Below are positions 26,771 through 35,674 of a stretch of DNA of 64,000 bases, piece by piece. Both the position numbers and the translations under genes were made by a program. Below the pieces are notes generated by a model, which made no database searches, was not told where the DNA came from, and was given only the letters and a program-made list of their open reading frames with translations. The DNA comes from Bacteriovorax sp037444575. GTDB taxonomy: Bacteria; Bdellovibrionota; Bacteriovoracia; Bacteriovoracales; Bacteriovoracaceae. The stretch lies in NCBI GenBank assembly GCA_037444575.1, contig JBBIME010000016.1:9979-73978 (forward strand), read 5' to 3'. How positions within the stretch are numbered: position 1 is the stretch's first letter; every line of letters starts with the position of its first letter.

Positions 26771-27862
26771 CTAGTTCTGGTCATGAAGAGTGCAGCTAAC
26801 GAGCGCCTCTAAATTATCTCCCGTTGAATTTTGAAACGGCCCAAAATGATTATAGGCAAGGCCTGCTTGGAAATAAGGGGAGACACAACGACGTTCCGAA
26901 TCTAGCAGTCTTCCATTTTCAAAATTGCTCGGGTGAGTAGCGCTTTTTTTAGAAGTATTTACCTGTATGGCAAACGTCTCAATTAATTTATGAACTCCAC
27001 AAAAAGCATTAAAAGATTGAAACGAGCTTCCTAGAATTGTAATTAATTCCGACTGCGATTTTCCTGCCGGAATAAGGCATGCGCGATCATTAGCGTGCAT
27101 TTGATTCCAGGCCAGAATACAAGGAGCGATATTCCCATTTCGATTGGGGGTGAATTGATATGTTCCAATATTAAGGCGTGAAACAGCTGGTTGATATGGA
27201 TCTTCATAGAACTCAACTCCCGCTGGTTTTCGATAGCCTGCAGGAGCGTATTTGTTAGCTACATTATGAGAAGATCGAGAGTCTGCTGAACTTAATGATT
27301 CAGTGTAAGCAAGACATGAAAAAAAACGCGACCATAAATTGAGAAGTTCAACTTTAGCTTTCATATCACCTTTAATAACATCCATGCGGAGAGTATTCAC
27401 AGAGTTTGCAAGGATGTTCAGTTTATCGATGGTGTTTTGAGAGGGGATATTTCTTAGTGTCTTTTTTAGTGTGGACTTGCTGACAAGGCAGAGTGGATGG
27501 CGAATAAGAGAAGTTGGGAAATAGTTTGCATCGTTATCACTTGTTCCATAGGAACTTCCAACCATTCCCACAAAGGCCCGCGTGTCTTTGATCATTAACT
27601 GAGTAAAGTAACTAATTTGGTCAACAAATTGATCGCGAGTGTTGGTGCCTTGAGAGCACTTATCAATTGAATCAATATTAACAGAAACTCTGGCCTTACT
27701 AAGCTCTGATTGGCCCTTATAAAAATCAACTGCGCTTCCTACTATGCTGGAGGTATTTAAGTATTCATCCTTATCTAAGTCAGGACCAAGATCAATAGTT
27801 GGTTTTAGTGCAAAGGCAGAGCTACAAAATAGAAGTAGTAAAAGGGCGATTGATCTTTTCAT
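26771..27862 (-). CDS. Secreted protein with lysozyme/transglycosylase-like features
   Basis: I prefer the ATG at 27862, which gives a good signal peptide ending near AFA. The 363-residue protein has several Cys. In the middle, CLAYTESLSSAD followed by NIGTYQFTPN recalls the catalytic Glu-Ser and GLMQ-type motifs of soluble lytic transglycosylases. The match is local and uncertain. A periplasmic or secreted peptidoglycan role would suit a predator, but I cannot confirm the fold. Longer starts (TTG at 27892) are less likely. Confidence 0.5.
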   Translation of the reverse strand: MKRSIALLLLLFCSSAFALKPTIDLGPDLDKDEYLNTSSIVGSAVDFYKGQSELSKARVSVNIDSIDKCSQGTNTRDQFVDQISYFTQLMIKDTRAFVGMVGSSYGTSDNDANYFPTSLIRHPLCLVSKSTLKKTLRNIPSQNTIDKLNILANSVNTLRMDVIKGDMKAKVELLNLWSRFFSCLAYTESLSSADSRSSHNVANKYAPAGYRKPAGVEFYEDPYQPAVSRLNIGTYQFTPNRNGNIAPCILAWNQMHANDRACLIPAGKSQSELITILGSSFQSFNAFCGVHKLIETFAIQVNTSKKSATHPSNFENGRLLDSERRCVSPYFQAGLAYNHFGPFQNSTGDNLEALVSCTLHDQN

Positions 27863-28008
27863 GCCCAACATGTCGGAAGGGATGAGGATCAATAAGAGAG
27901 ATATATAGATACGAAAAAGTTATGAAATTTTTTGCCTGAATACTTGACCATATTCTTTGTAAGATCTTTTTATTTAATGTTGTTTATTAATTTCCCGATA
28001 CTAAAGGG

Positions 28009-28473
28009 ATGAAGAAGTTAATTATTTTTTTGAATGTTTTTTTTCTTTTATCAGGGATTGCGATTGCTGAATCCAGGCCATTTGATATCGTCGCCAAGGA
28101 ATTGGATAAAAATATTTTCTGGTTAATTACAACCCATCCCGATAGAAAAAGTGTTGTTGAAAAATTCGGCGCTCCACACTTAGATGAAAAAAATACAATC
28201 TATTATGCACTTAATGATTACAAATATTCATTGAGTATTAAATTTTCAAAAGATCATGTGAGTTATGTTAACTACAGACTTCCGCCTGAAAATAAAGTTG
28301 TTGTTAAAGATTTTATAGATATTCTGAAATCTTCTGATTTCTCCCTTTATCCACCAAGTGGTCACGAAAAGGGGCGCTATCTTTCTGTTGCACTTAAAAA
28401 AGAAAATCTGGAATTAATTTTTGAAAACAACTCAACGAAGAAACTTTCTCGGATTGTATATGGGCAAAAATAA
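28009..28473 (+). CDS. Secreted hypothetical protein
   Basis: The 154-residue protein has a signal peptide (about 1-20, cut after AIA) and a small alpha/beta domain with no recognised motif. It overlaps the next gene by 14 bases, so the two are probably coupled. No function is proposed. The upstream region 27893-28008 is AT-rich and holds the promoter. Confidence 0.6.
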   Translation: MKKLIIFLNVFFLLSGIAIAESRPFDIVAKELDKNIFWLITTHPDRKSVVEKFGAPHLDEKNTIYYALNDYKYSLSIKFSKDHVSYVNYRLPPENKVVVKDFIDILKSSDFSLYPPSGHEKGRYLSVALKKENLELIFENNSTKKLSRIVYGQK

Positions 28474-30151
28474 TATACTGTTTATGTCCATGCTCATGAT
28501 CGTGAATCATCAGGTTTATGCAGAGGATCTTTCAAGTTGTAGAAAAAATACTGTTTCTCTACCAGATGAGATGGAAAAAGAAATAAAAGAGATGGCAAAA
28601 CCCATTACTGCAATAGATTGGTGGTCCGCTAATCCAGAGCAAATTGCCAATAGAAAATGTAAAGAAAAGGATCCGACTTTAACAGATATTGAAAGCTATC
28701 TTGATGGCAAAAGCATTTCGAAACAGCCGCAATCAGCAAAGGTTGCGAATGTTGAACTTAAAGGTGAATCACCAGAATTAATAGAAGCATTTAAAAATTT
28801 AACAAGTAAAATCGATATTTATGGCCAGTCTAAGCCTGCAGAAGATTTACAAAAAAAATACAGCGTAAATCCTGAATGTCATAAGGTAAAATGTGCAGCT
28901 GAAAAAGTTTTTGGCAAAGAGTTAGGTGATAAACTTCTTTATATAAAGTTAAAATCAGGATTTAATGGCTCAGAACTAGCATTTGATGATTCATCACGAT
29001 TAAATCTAGAAGAGACCGATAGTTTAATTTCTGCAATCGCTGCTTATCCTGCCTCGCGATTTCCTCTCAATCATAATCAGCAGCTAACGAAATTTAAACG
29101 AGGTTATCGACTTGCTTCTCACAATGAAGGAGTTATAGCGTTTGCCGCCATTACTTTTTATGATTCCTGGACAAACCAGACTCCTCCGATGAGAGAGTAT
29201 ACGGCCTTTCATGAAATGGGACACTATATAGCTAGCGAGCTTGATCTGGATCACAACAAAGCATGGTTAGGATTCAGTGGTTGGATTGAAAAAGATGGAG
29301 AGTGGACTGCTGATAAAAAAAATGCCGTATCTTCAAAGTATGGAGCGAAAAATCCTGATGAAGATTTTGCGGAATCGGTGAGTGCTTACCGCTATAATCC
29401 CCAGTTGCTAAGAGAAATCAACCCAGAAAAATATCAATTTTTAAAAGAAACTGTATTTGATGGACTTGAATATATAGGCCAAGATCAATGCAGTAATACT
29501 CAGTCTAACATTTTAAAACTCTCAAGTTCAGTTATGACTTCTGGAGTGAAAAAAACTCCTGCTCAATTAGAAAATTTATTAGAGCGTTGTGGTGCTGAAA
29601 CGAGAAATTATTTACTGACTGGTTTGAAAAATGATGAGGCTCTTGCTAAATGTTTGAATAAAGCCATTAATATAGATGCAATGGTGTCGAACCTAGATAA
29701 AATACAACCGAGTTTGAAATACCCAGGGTTGGTCAAGAACAGCATTCTACACCAACAACCAAATCTTCCAGCAAACAGTAAAAAATTTCCAGACGATGTT
29801 AACGCTGCAAAATTATTTTTAATGAACCAGTTCATTGATGATGTTATGGCATGGGATAAAAGACACTATTTTAATTATGAAGGTACTGATGCCGCTGCTA
29901 TTTGCAAAAAGAATTGGGACGAATATGGCTACCAAGCGATATTTGCTGAAAAGAAAAAGCTCTCCAGTGCAACAGACACTTATAAAAATAGAGATGAGTT
30001 TAATCCTCGTCTTATTGAATTGTGTGTGAAAATTCAAAGTGGCAAAAAGCGACCAAAACCATTTAAAAGGGAAGAGGTCGAAAGTGCATTAACGGGAGTC
30101 CCTTTAGAAAAAGATTTTGCTAACACCATATTGGATTATTTGCCATGGTGA
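28460..30151 (+). CDS. Secreted HExxH zinc metallopeptidase
   Basis: I use the ATG at 28460, which gives a signal peptide and 563 residues. The zinc site is HEMGH (251-255), with a probable third ligand in DEDFAES (Glu305). The HExxH...FAE arrangement is typical of secreted gluzincins in the anthrax lethal factor-like group. The C-terminal 250 residues have no known motif but several Cys. The gene is coupled to the small secreted gene upstream. The target is unknown; degradation of prey or environmental protein is a reasonable guess. Confidence 0.7.
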   Translation: MGKNNILFMSMLMIVNHQVYAEDLSSCRKNTVSLPDEMEKEIKEMAKPITAIDWWSANPEQIANRKCKEKDPTLTDIESYLDGKSISKQPQSAKVANVELKGESPELIEAFKNLTSKIDIYGQSKPAEDLQKKYSVNPECHKVKCAAEKVFGKELGDKLLYIKLKSGFNGSELAFDDSSRLNLEETDSLISAIAAYPASRFPLNHNQQLTKFKRGYRLASHNEGVIAFAAITFYDSWTNQTPPMREYTAFHEMGHYIASELDLDHNKAWLGFSGWIEKDGEWTADKKNAVSSKYGAKNPDEDFAESVSAYRYNPQLLREINPEKYQFLKETVFDGLEYIGQDQCSNTQSNILKLSSSVMTSGVKKTPAQLENLLERCGAETRNYLLTGLKNDEALAKCLNKAINIDAMVSNLDKIQPSLKYPGLVKNSILHQQPNLPANSKKFPDDVNAAKLFLMNQFIDDVMAWDKRHYFNYEGTDAAAICKKNWDEYGYQAIFAEKKKLSSATDTYKNRDEFNPRLIELCVKIQSGKKRPKPFKREEVESALTGVPLEKDFANTILDYLPW

Positions 30152-30159
30152 GGGCACCG

Positions 30160-30906
30160 TTAGAGTTTTCTTAAAAAATCTTGGGTGCGTTTTTCTTTGG
30201 GGTTTTCAAAAAGATCTCTTGGATGACCTTCTTCCACGATAACTCCGCCATCCATAAAGATTACTCGATCAGCAACTTCTTTAGCGAAATTCATTTCATG
30301 AGTGACTACAACCATTGTCATTCCAGATGTTGCCAGATCTTTCATGACTTTTAAAACTTCGCCAACTAACTCTGGGTCAAGGGCAGATGTTGCTTCATCA
30401 AAAAGCATTGCCTCTGGTTGCATACAAAGAGCTCTAGCGATGGCAACTCGTTGCTGTTGACCGCCAGAAAGTTCTCTCGGGTAAGCGTGAATTTTTTCTA
30501 TAAGACCAACTTTTTTTAGAAAATCTAGTGCCCTTGCATGGGCCTCTTCTTTTGGTATGTCTAAGACATTAAGAGGAGCAATAGTTAAATTTTCTAAAAC
30601 TCTTAAATGAGGGAATAAATTGAAGCTTTGAAAAACCATTCCAATTTTTGATCTAAGAAGATCCAGGTCTTTTTCTTTTCGTCTGTGAACTATGCACTCA
30701 TCTTTAAAGAAGATTTCTCCTCCAGTCGGCGCTTCCAGATGATTCAAACAACGAAGAAAAGTCGATTTACCAGAACCTGATGGACCGATAACAACAACAA
30801 CTTCACCTTTATGTATATCTGTAGAAATATTTTTCAAAACTAAATTTGATCCGAAAGATTTTTCGAGATTGCTTATTTTAAATATAACTTCATTGGATTT
30901 AATCAT
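30160..30906 (-). CDS. Polar amino-acid ABC transporter ATP-binding protein
   Basis: The 248-residue protein has Walker A GPSGSGKS, the signature LSGGQQQR, Walker B, and the switch His in VVVTHEMNF. All are typical of GlnQ/HisP-type ATPases. The start overlaps the permease stop by one base (30906). It completes a three-gene operon with permease and binding protein, and powers uptake of a polar amino acid, most likely glutamine or a similar one. Confidence 0.93.
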   Translation of the reverse strand: MIKSNEVIFKISNLEKSFGSNLVLKNISTDIHKGEVVVVIGPSGSGKSTFLRCLNHLEAPTGGEIFFKDECIVHRRKEKDLDLLRSKIGMVFQSFNLFPHLRVLENLTIAPLNVLDIPKEEAHARALDFLKKVGLIEKIHAYPRELSGGQQQRVAIARALCMQPEAMLFDEATSALDPELVGEVLKVMKDLATSGMTMVVVTHEMNFAKEVADRVIFMDGGVIVEEGHPRDLFENPKEKRTQDFLRKL

Positions 30907-31592
30907 TAAACACCTCCTTTTAATTCTAAGGATCTCTCAAGGCGAGAGGCCACATAACTTAAAAGAAGGACAATGATTAAATAACCAAGAGCTGCCCAAA
31001 TATAGACTTCCCATACTCGCAGGTATTTTGCTCCAATTCTTTGAGTAACGTAGAGAAGTTCTCCCAAAGAAATAACAGAAACAAGTGAAGTCTCTTTTGT
31101 AAGAGCGGAAAACTCATTTACAACCGGAGGAATAATTCGGCGATAGGTTTGAGGAATAATAATTTTAAACATTGTCTGAGTATGACTTAATCCCAATGCT
31201 TTTGCTGCTTCCATTTGGCCTTTGGGAATAGAGAGAATTCCAGCGCGGAAAATTTCTGCCAAATAAGCGGCGCAGTTTAATGAGAGTGCGATAATTCCTG
31301 CAGGCATGGAATCAAGATTAATATCAAGCAAAGTAGGGACGGCAAAATAGATAAAAAGAATCTGTAATAGAAGAGGTGTTCCTCTAAAAAGAGTGATGTA
31401 GAAAAGAGAAATGTAATTTAGAATTTTAAGCCTGGAAATTCTCATCAAGGCGATGATCATTCCGAGAGCAAAGCCTATGATTCCGCTGATGGCAGTGAGC
31501 TTTAAAGTGATCAGCATTCCGTCGAGAAGTCGTGGAATGACAATCGAGTGAGAAAAGGCCCAAAAACCTAAATTATCCAATGTTGCTTCCAT
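30906..31592 (-). CDS. Polar amino-acid ABC transporter permease
   Basis: The 228-residue protein is an HisM/GlnP-type permease with about five membrane helices. The EAA-loop sequence EAAKALGLSHTQTMFKIIIPQ lies in the cytoplasmic loop that contacts the ATPase. It sits between the binding protein and ATPase genes in one minus-strand operon. Confidence 0.92.
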   Translation of the reverse strand: MEATLDNLGFWAFSHSIVIPRLLDGMLITLKLTAISGIIGFALGMIIALMRISRLKILNYISLFYITLFRGTPLLLQILFIYFAVPTLLDINLDSMPAGIIALSLNCAAYLAEIFRAGILSIPKGQMEAAKALGLSHTQTMFKIIIPQTYRRIIPPVVNEFSALTKETSLVSVISLGELLYVTQRIGAKYLRVWEVYIWAALGYLIIVLLLSYVASRLERSLELKGGV

Positions 31593-31600
31593 AAGATATT

Positions 31601-32377
31601 TTAATTTTTAGGAGCGACACCAAGCCACTGTTTATAAAATTTAGCAAATTGACCATTTGTCTTAACAGTAGTCATGGCCGATTCCAGAGCGTGAAGAAGT
31701 TTCACGTCTGATTTTTTTACAGCTATTCCAATAGGCTCAGGTTTAATTGCTTCACTTGAAATCATAAATGTTTTTGAATCAAGTTTCGTGTAATAAAGCC
31801 CTACAGCTTCATCAATAATAATTGAATCAACTTGATTTGATTTGAGTGCTGAAAAAGTTTCAGTTGCTCCTTTGAAAGCTTTGATTTCTTTTATAGCAAT
31901 TCCATCTTTTTGGAATTTTTCCAGAGCATTGTAGGAAGTTGTGTCCGCTTGAACGGCAATCACTCGGCCAGCGAGATCTTTTTCAGTTTTAACGGGCTTT
32001 CCTGATTTTTTTACAACAAAAACCTGTCCCATACTAAGGTAGGGTACGAAGTTCACTCGCTGTTTTCTTTCATCAGTTATATTCATAGAGGACATAATCA
32101 CATCATAGCGATTGGATTGAAGGCCTGCTAGAATTCCATCCCAAGGCATGACGACGAATTCAACTTCTACTTTTAGGATTTTTCCAATTTCACGAGCAAG
32201 ATCGACATCAAGACCAATGATTTTTCCGTCTGCCGATTCAAATTCCATTGGTGGATAAGTCGTATCAACGGCCACGCGAAGTTTTTTGCTTTTGATAACA
32301 GTGTCGAGATCGGATGCATTGATTGAGAAAGAAAATAGAGAACAGAGGGTAGTTAAAAGAACTACGATATGTTTCAT
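31601..32377 (-). CDS. Periplasmic amino-acid-binding protein
   Basis: The 258-residue protein has a signal peptide (about 1-21) and the two-lobed SBP_bac_3 fold. The start of the domain, KKLRVAVDTTYPPMEF, and GLDVDLAREIGK are characteristic. It captures a polar amino acid for the downstream permease. As first gene of the operon it is nine bases from the permease start. Confidence 0.92.
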   Translation of the reverse strand: MKHIVVLLTTLCSLFSFSINASDLDTVIKSKKLRVAVDTTYPPMEFESADGKIIGLDVDLAREIGKILKVEVEFVVMPWDGILAGLQSNRYDVIMSSMNITDERKQRVNFVPYLSMGQVFVVKKSGKPVKTEKDLAGRVIAVQADTTSYNALEKFQKDGIAIKEIKAFKGATETFSALKSNQVDSIIIDEAVGLYYTKLDSKTFMISSEAIKPEPIGIAVKKSDVKLLHALESAMTTVKTNGQFAKFYKQWLGVAPKN

Positions 32378-32398
32378 TATTTCACTCCAAGTAAAATA

Positions 32399-32839
32399 TT
32401 ATTGAATGAAAGTTTCTGGCTTTCTAAAAAAGAATACAGGAACATCTACCCAAAAGCGATTTCCAAATTCATCGATCATTTGATACTTACCGCGCATATT
32501 TCCATACGGTGAGTGCAGTGGGCAAAAACTGGTGTACTCATAGGATTGTCCAGGACCAAGCATTGGCTGCTCACCGATGACACCTGAGCCTTGAACCTCG
32601 TAAACTTTTCCATTTCCATCTTTGATTTTCCAATGGCGGTGAATAACTCGAGCTGCAACTTCGCCATGGTTAGTGATGCGGATTTTATAAGCGTAAAAAT
32701 ATTGATTATGTTCAGGGGCAGAGCGCTCAGGAACGTAAGAAGGAACTACTTCAACTTGAATATTTTCTGTCGTGGCAGTGTAGTACTCTTTAGATTTAGA
32801 CAAGGCATCTAGTGATGATTGGTCGTTCGTAGTTTCCAT
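32399..32839 (-). CDS. apaG: ApaG/DUF525 protein
   Basis: The 146-residue protein is an ApaG fold (fibronectin type III-like), with FYAYKIRITNHGE, RHWKIKDGNGKV, GVIGEQPMLGPGQSYEYTSFCPL and MRGKYQM. ApaG has been linked to cobalt/magnesium efflux and to polyphosphate or nucleotide binding in various bacteria; the role is not settled. It is divergent from the HiPIP gene. The intervening sequence holds a perfect 20-base palindrome. Confidence 0.9.
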   Translation of the reverse strand: METTNDQSSLDALSKSKEYYTATTENIQVEVVPSYVPERSAPEHNQYFYAYKIRITNHGEVAARVIHRHWKIKDGNGKVYEVQGSGVIGEQPMLGPGQSYEYTSFCPLHSPYGNMRGKYQMIDEFGNRFWVDVPVFFFRKPETFIQ

Positions 32840-32902
32840 ATTCCCTCAGTAAGCAAAATTTTAGTTTATCTACCAGATCTATTACACTATTGAAAGGGAT
32901 AG

Positions 32903-32922
32903 TAGTTTGATTAATCAAACTA
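32903..32922. promoter_or_regulatory. Perfect 20-base palindrome between apaG and the HiPIP gene
   Basis: TAGTTTGATTAATCAAACTA reads the same on both strands. A nested imperfect repeat lies outside it, around 32865-32877 and 32916-32929. It is placed between two divergent genes, so it may be an operator for one or both. The regulator is unknown. Confidence 0.5.
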
Positions 32923-33036
32923 AAATTTGATTCAAGTGGCTAAAATGATTAAGATTTCTATATGTTAAGTGTTGTAGTATACAAGATGACCATGTTAAAA
33001 TTTTGAAAAATTGCTAACCTAAAATAGGAGTCATTT

Positions 33037-33393
33037 GTGGAAGAAAAAAACACTTTATCACGCCGATCATTTTTTAAATTTGCTCTTGCTGGAGCAGCTG
33101 TAGTTCCTTTTATCGCTAAAGCTACAAAGTCTTTCGCTGCTGACGCTTGTCCTACAAAAGCACCAGCTGGAAAAGCTGTTGCTAGTCCAACTGAAGGTAT
33201 GGGAAAAACTCTTAAATACGTAATGGATGCTAAAACTGCAAAAGATCCAAAGTTCAAAGCTGGAAGCCAATGTCTAAACTGCAAATTCTACAATGCTGCT
33301 AAAGCTGAAGGTGGATATGCTCCATGTACAATGATGGGAATGAAGTACGTAACAAGCTGTGGATGGTGTACTGCTTACTCAGCTAAAGTTTAA
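33037..33393 (+). CDS. High-potential iron-sulfur protein (HiPIP), Tat-exported
   Basis: The 118-residue protein starts at GTG behind TAGGAGT. It has a twin-arginine signal (SRRSFFKF) and a mature HiPIP domain with the cluster ligands: CLNC, a Cys about 15 residues later, and the GWC near the end. HiPIPs carry a 4Fe-4S cluster at high potential and pass electrons in the periplasm, for example from the bc1 complex to an oxidase. A terminator follows 31 bases downstream. Confidence 0.93.
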   Translation: MEEKNTLSRRSFFKFALAGAAVVPFIAKATKSFAADACPTKAPAGKAVASPTEGMGKTLKYVMDAKTAKDPKFKAGSQCLNCKFYNAAKAEGGYAPCTMMGMKYVTSCGWCTAYSAKV

Positions 33394-33423
33394 TTTTGTT
33401 TTATAGTTTTATGGTTTCATATA

Positions 33424-33454
33424 AGAGCGGTGCTAGTCGCCGCTCTTTTTTTTT
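33424..33454 (+). terminator. Intrinsic terminator after the HiPIP gene
   Basis: AGAGCGG pairs with CCGCTCT over a nine-base loop and is followed by nine T. It overlaps the 3' end of the convergent DTW-domain gene (33433 onward). Confidence 0.85.
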
Positions 33455-34050
33455 AGATAATTTGAGCGATAAATTTCTTCACCCATTTTTTCAATTTGAA
33501 AATCAATCATCTTCACAAAAGCATTTTCGATACCATTTGTTTCTAGTTCAGGTTCAAGAATAGAAAGCGCCAGTGTGCTTGCTTCCAGAGTAGAAAGACT
33601 GTCTTCAAATTTGCTGGATCTAATTCTGTAATTGCTTTCTTTATTCGGATTTAAACTGAAGCTTGGGAGAGAGTGCAAAATAGTGGAGCTAAAAAAAATC
33701 TTCTTCGCTTTATTCCAGGATCCATCAATTAAAATCAAATGAGTAATTTTTGATTTTTCTTCTGTTGTTAGAAGAGTCGCTTTTTCATTGGGGAAAATGA
33801 GAGCTGAGTTGACGTTTTTGTCTTCAAGAATTTTTTTTAGGTTTTGATCGTCATTAAAATTTTCGCCAACAAACACTTTTATTTTGTGAAAACTTTTTTT
33901 CATTAGTTTTACAGTGTTTAATGCGTGTTTGGTTTCACTCGGGTGTTGCAAAATAATGAGTTCTATTTGATTTAGTATTGGTGAGATAAAAGAACATAAA
34001 CAGCGAGAGAGGATATATTCACAGTCTGGACAAATTGCACGTTTATTCAT
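33433..34050 (-). CDS. DTW-domain tRNA-uridine aminocarboxypropyltransferase
   Basis: The 205-residue protein has an N-terminal Cys cluster (CPDCEYILSRCLC) and the family core DGSWNKAKK, in place of the canonical DTW, followed by YRIR. The DTW family (TapT/TuaA) transfers a 3-amino-3-carboxypropyl group from S-adenosylmethionine to a uridine in tRNA. Its start overlaps the upstream lipoprotein stop by one base, so the two are cotranscribed. Confidence 0.85.
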   Translation of the reverse strand: MNKRAICPDCEYILSRCLCSFISPILNQIELIILQHPSETKHALNTVKLMKKSFHKIKVFVGENFNDDQNLKKILEDKNVNSALIFPNEKATLLTTEEKSKITHLILIDGSWNKAKKIFFSSTILHSLPSFSLNPNKESNYRIRSSKFEDSLSTLEASTLALSILEPELETNGIENAFVKMIDFQIEKMGEEIYRSNYLKKKSGD

Positions 34051-34535
34051 TAGTGCCTTTTCTTTAATTTGTCTTTAATACAATTAACCATAACTGTATT
34101 GACGATTTTATGCCTTTTCTCACAGTAATTTAAAACCGTTTGTGTGAATTTTAAGCATTTTTCTTCGCTGGAAAACGCAGAATCGTTTCTGTGTTTCATG
34201 CAGTAAAATGCTAGGTTTTGATTAATTTCCTGCAGTCGCTCCTGGCTTTTTGGACTTAATTTATCCGCAGGGATTAGTTTTGTGCTCTCTTCTTTTTTTG
34301 CTTTGATTGGAGCCTCTCGGCCAATGATTTTTGTTGAAGGAAGATCAATTGGTCGTGGCGAGATAATTGATCTATTCGCTGAAGGGACATCTGATTTCTC
34401 GATAGCTTCAAACTCTTTCATTGTGGAAGACGAGTACGTTTTTGCTTGAGGCTTAGGAGATTCACTAGAGCAGCTCACAATAAATGATATTGCGATGGCA
34501 TAGGTCATAATTGGAAAGTAATAAAGTTTTTTCAT
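34050..34535 (-). CDS. Small lipoprotein, unknown function
   Basis: I use the ATG at 34535 (161 residues). A lipoprotein signal ends in FIVSC; the mature part has a Pro/Lys/Ser-rich linker and then a helical domain with four Cys in the last 60 residues, spaced as possible disulfides. No family is recognised. It precedes the DTW-domain gene with a one-base overlap. Confidence 0.65.
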   Translation of the reverse strand: MKKLYYFPIMTYAIAISFIVSCSSESPKPQAKTYSSSTMKEFEAIEKSDVPSANRSIISPRPIDLPSTKIIGREAPIKAKKEESTKLIPADKLSPKSQERLQEINQNLAFYCMKHRNDSAFSSEEKCLKFTQTVLNYCEKRHKIVNTVMVNCIKDKLKKRH

Positions 34536-34593
34536 TGAAACCATATTATAAGTGATTTAGCGTCTCAAGTTAAGTGTTTTAGTCAGTCTTCAT

Positions 34594-34621
34594 TTGAACT
34601 TTCTGTCAAATTAGATAAAAT
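34594..34621 (+). promoter_or_regulatory. Likely sigma-70-type promoter for fabH, with overlapping inverted repeat
   Basis: TTGAAC and TAAAAT are 16 bases apart, 40 bases before the fabH start. ATTTGA at 34592 and TCAAAT at 34606 form an inverted repeat over the -35 box, which could be an operator. This is inferred from sequence only. Confidence 0.35.
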
Positions 34622-34660
34622 AATCAGATACAAAATTATTTTTTCAAAGGTCGTGCAACT

Positions 34661-35674
34661 ATGAAGTACAGAAGTGAAATTACAGGTGTCGGATCGTTCG
34701 TTCCACCAAAAGTTTATACCAATTTTGATCTTGAAAAAATGATGGACACTTCAGATGAATGGATTCAGCAAAGAACGGGGATTGTGCAAAGACATTGGGT
34801 TGATGAGAATACATCCAATTCAGATCTAGCATTAGAGGCATCTCTTGCGGCCATTAAGAATGCAGGCCTAGAGAAAAAAGATATCGACATGATTATCTAT
34901 GCGACTTTAAGTCCTGATCATGATTTCCCAGGCACAGGATGTTTTTTACAGGCAAAATTAGAAGTTCCAGAAATTGCTGTCCTTGATATTCGTCAACAAT
35001 GTACGGGATTTCTTTACGGTCTTTCTATCGCAGATAAATTTATTCAATCAGGATCTCATAAAAATATTTTAGTTGTTGGTTCTGAAGTTCATTCTAAAGG
35101 ACTGGATAAAACTCCGAACGGAAGAAATGTAGCTGTCCTTTTTGGAGACGGAGCTGGTGCCGTTGTTTTATCTCAAAGAGAACTAAAAGATCCAGCGAAA
35201 GACTCGCGCATAATTACAACACAACTTCATGCTGATGGATCTTACGCAAAGGAGCTTTGGATTCCTGCACCAGGAAATGCATTTGGAGCTGAAAGAATAA
35301 CTCATCAAATGCTGGATGAGGGAATGCACTACCCTCAGATGAATGGAAAAACTGTTTTTGTCCATGCAACTAAAAGAATGGCGGAATGTCTGGTTAGTGC
35401 CTGCAAAGATGCCAATGTAAATCTTGGCGACATTGATCTCTTTCTTTTTCATCAGGCCAATCTTCGAATCAATATGAAAGTGGCCGAGATGCTTTCTATT
35501 CCAGAAGAGAAAGTTTTTAATACAATTCAAAACTACGGTAATACTACTGCTGCCACTATTCCTCTTGGAATGGACGACGCAATAAAAGCAGGAGTTCTTA
35601 AAAAAGGAATGCTTGTTGCTTCAGTTGCTTTTGGTTCCGGATTTACCTGGGCATCTGCCATCTGGAGACAGTAG
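34661..35674 (+). CDS. fabH: Beta-ketoacyl-ACP synthase III
   Basis: The 337-residue protein has the catalytic triad of the family: Cys114 in RQQCTGF, His264 in FLFHQANLRI, and Asn294 in NYGNTTAATIP. It starts fatty acid synthesis by condensing acetyl-CoA with malonyl-ACP. The gene stands apart from other fab genes; its stop overlaps the next start by one base (TAGTG). Confidence 0.93.
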   Translation: MKYRSEITGVGSFVPPKVYTNFDLEKMMDTSDEWIQQRTGIVQRHWVDENTSNSDLALEASLAAIKNAGLEKKDIDMIIYATLSPDHDFPGTGCFLQAKLEVPEIAVLDIRQQCTGFLYGLSIADKFIQSGSHKNILVVGSEVHSKGLDKTPNGRNVAVLFGDGAGAVVLSQRELKDPAKDSRIITTQLHADGSYAKELWIPAPGNAFGAERITHQMLDEGMHYPQMNGKTVFVHATKRMAECLVSACKDANVNLGDIDLFLFHQANLRINMKVAEMLSIPEEKVFNTIQNYGNTTAATIPLGMDDAIKAGVLKKGMLVASVAFGSGFTWASAIWRQ

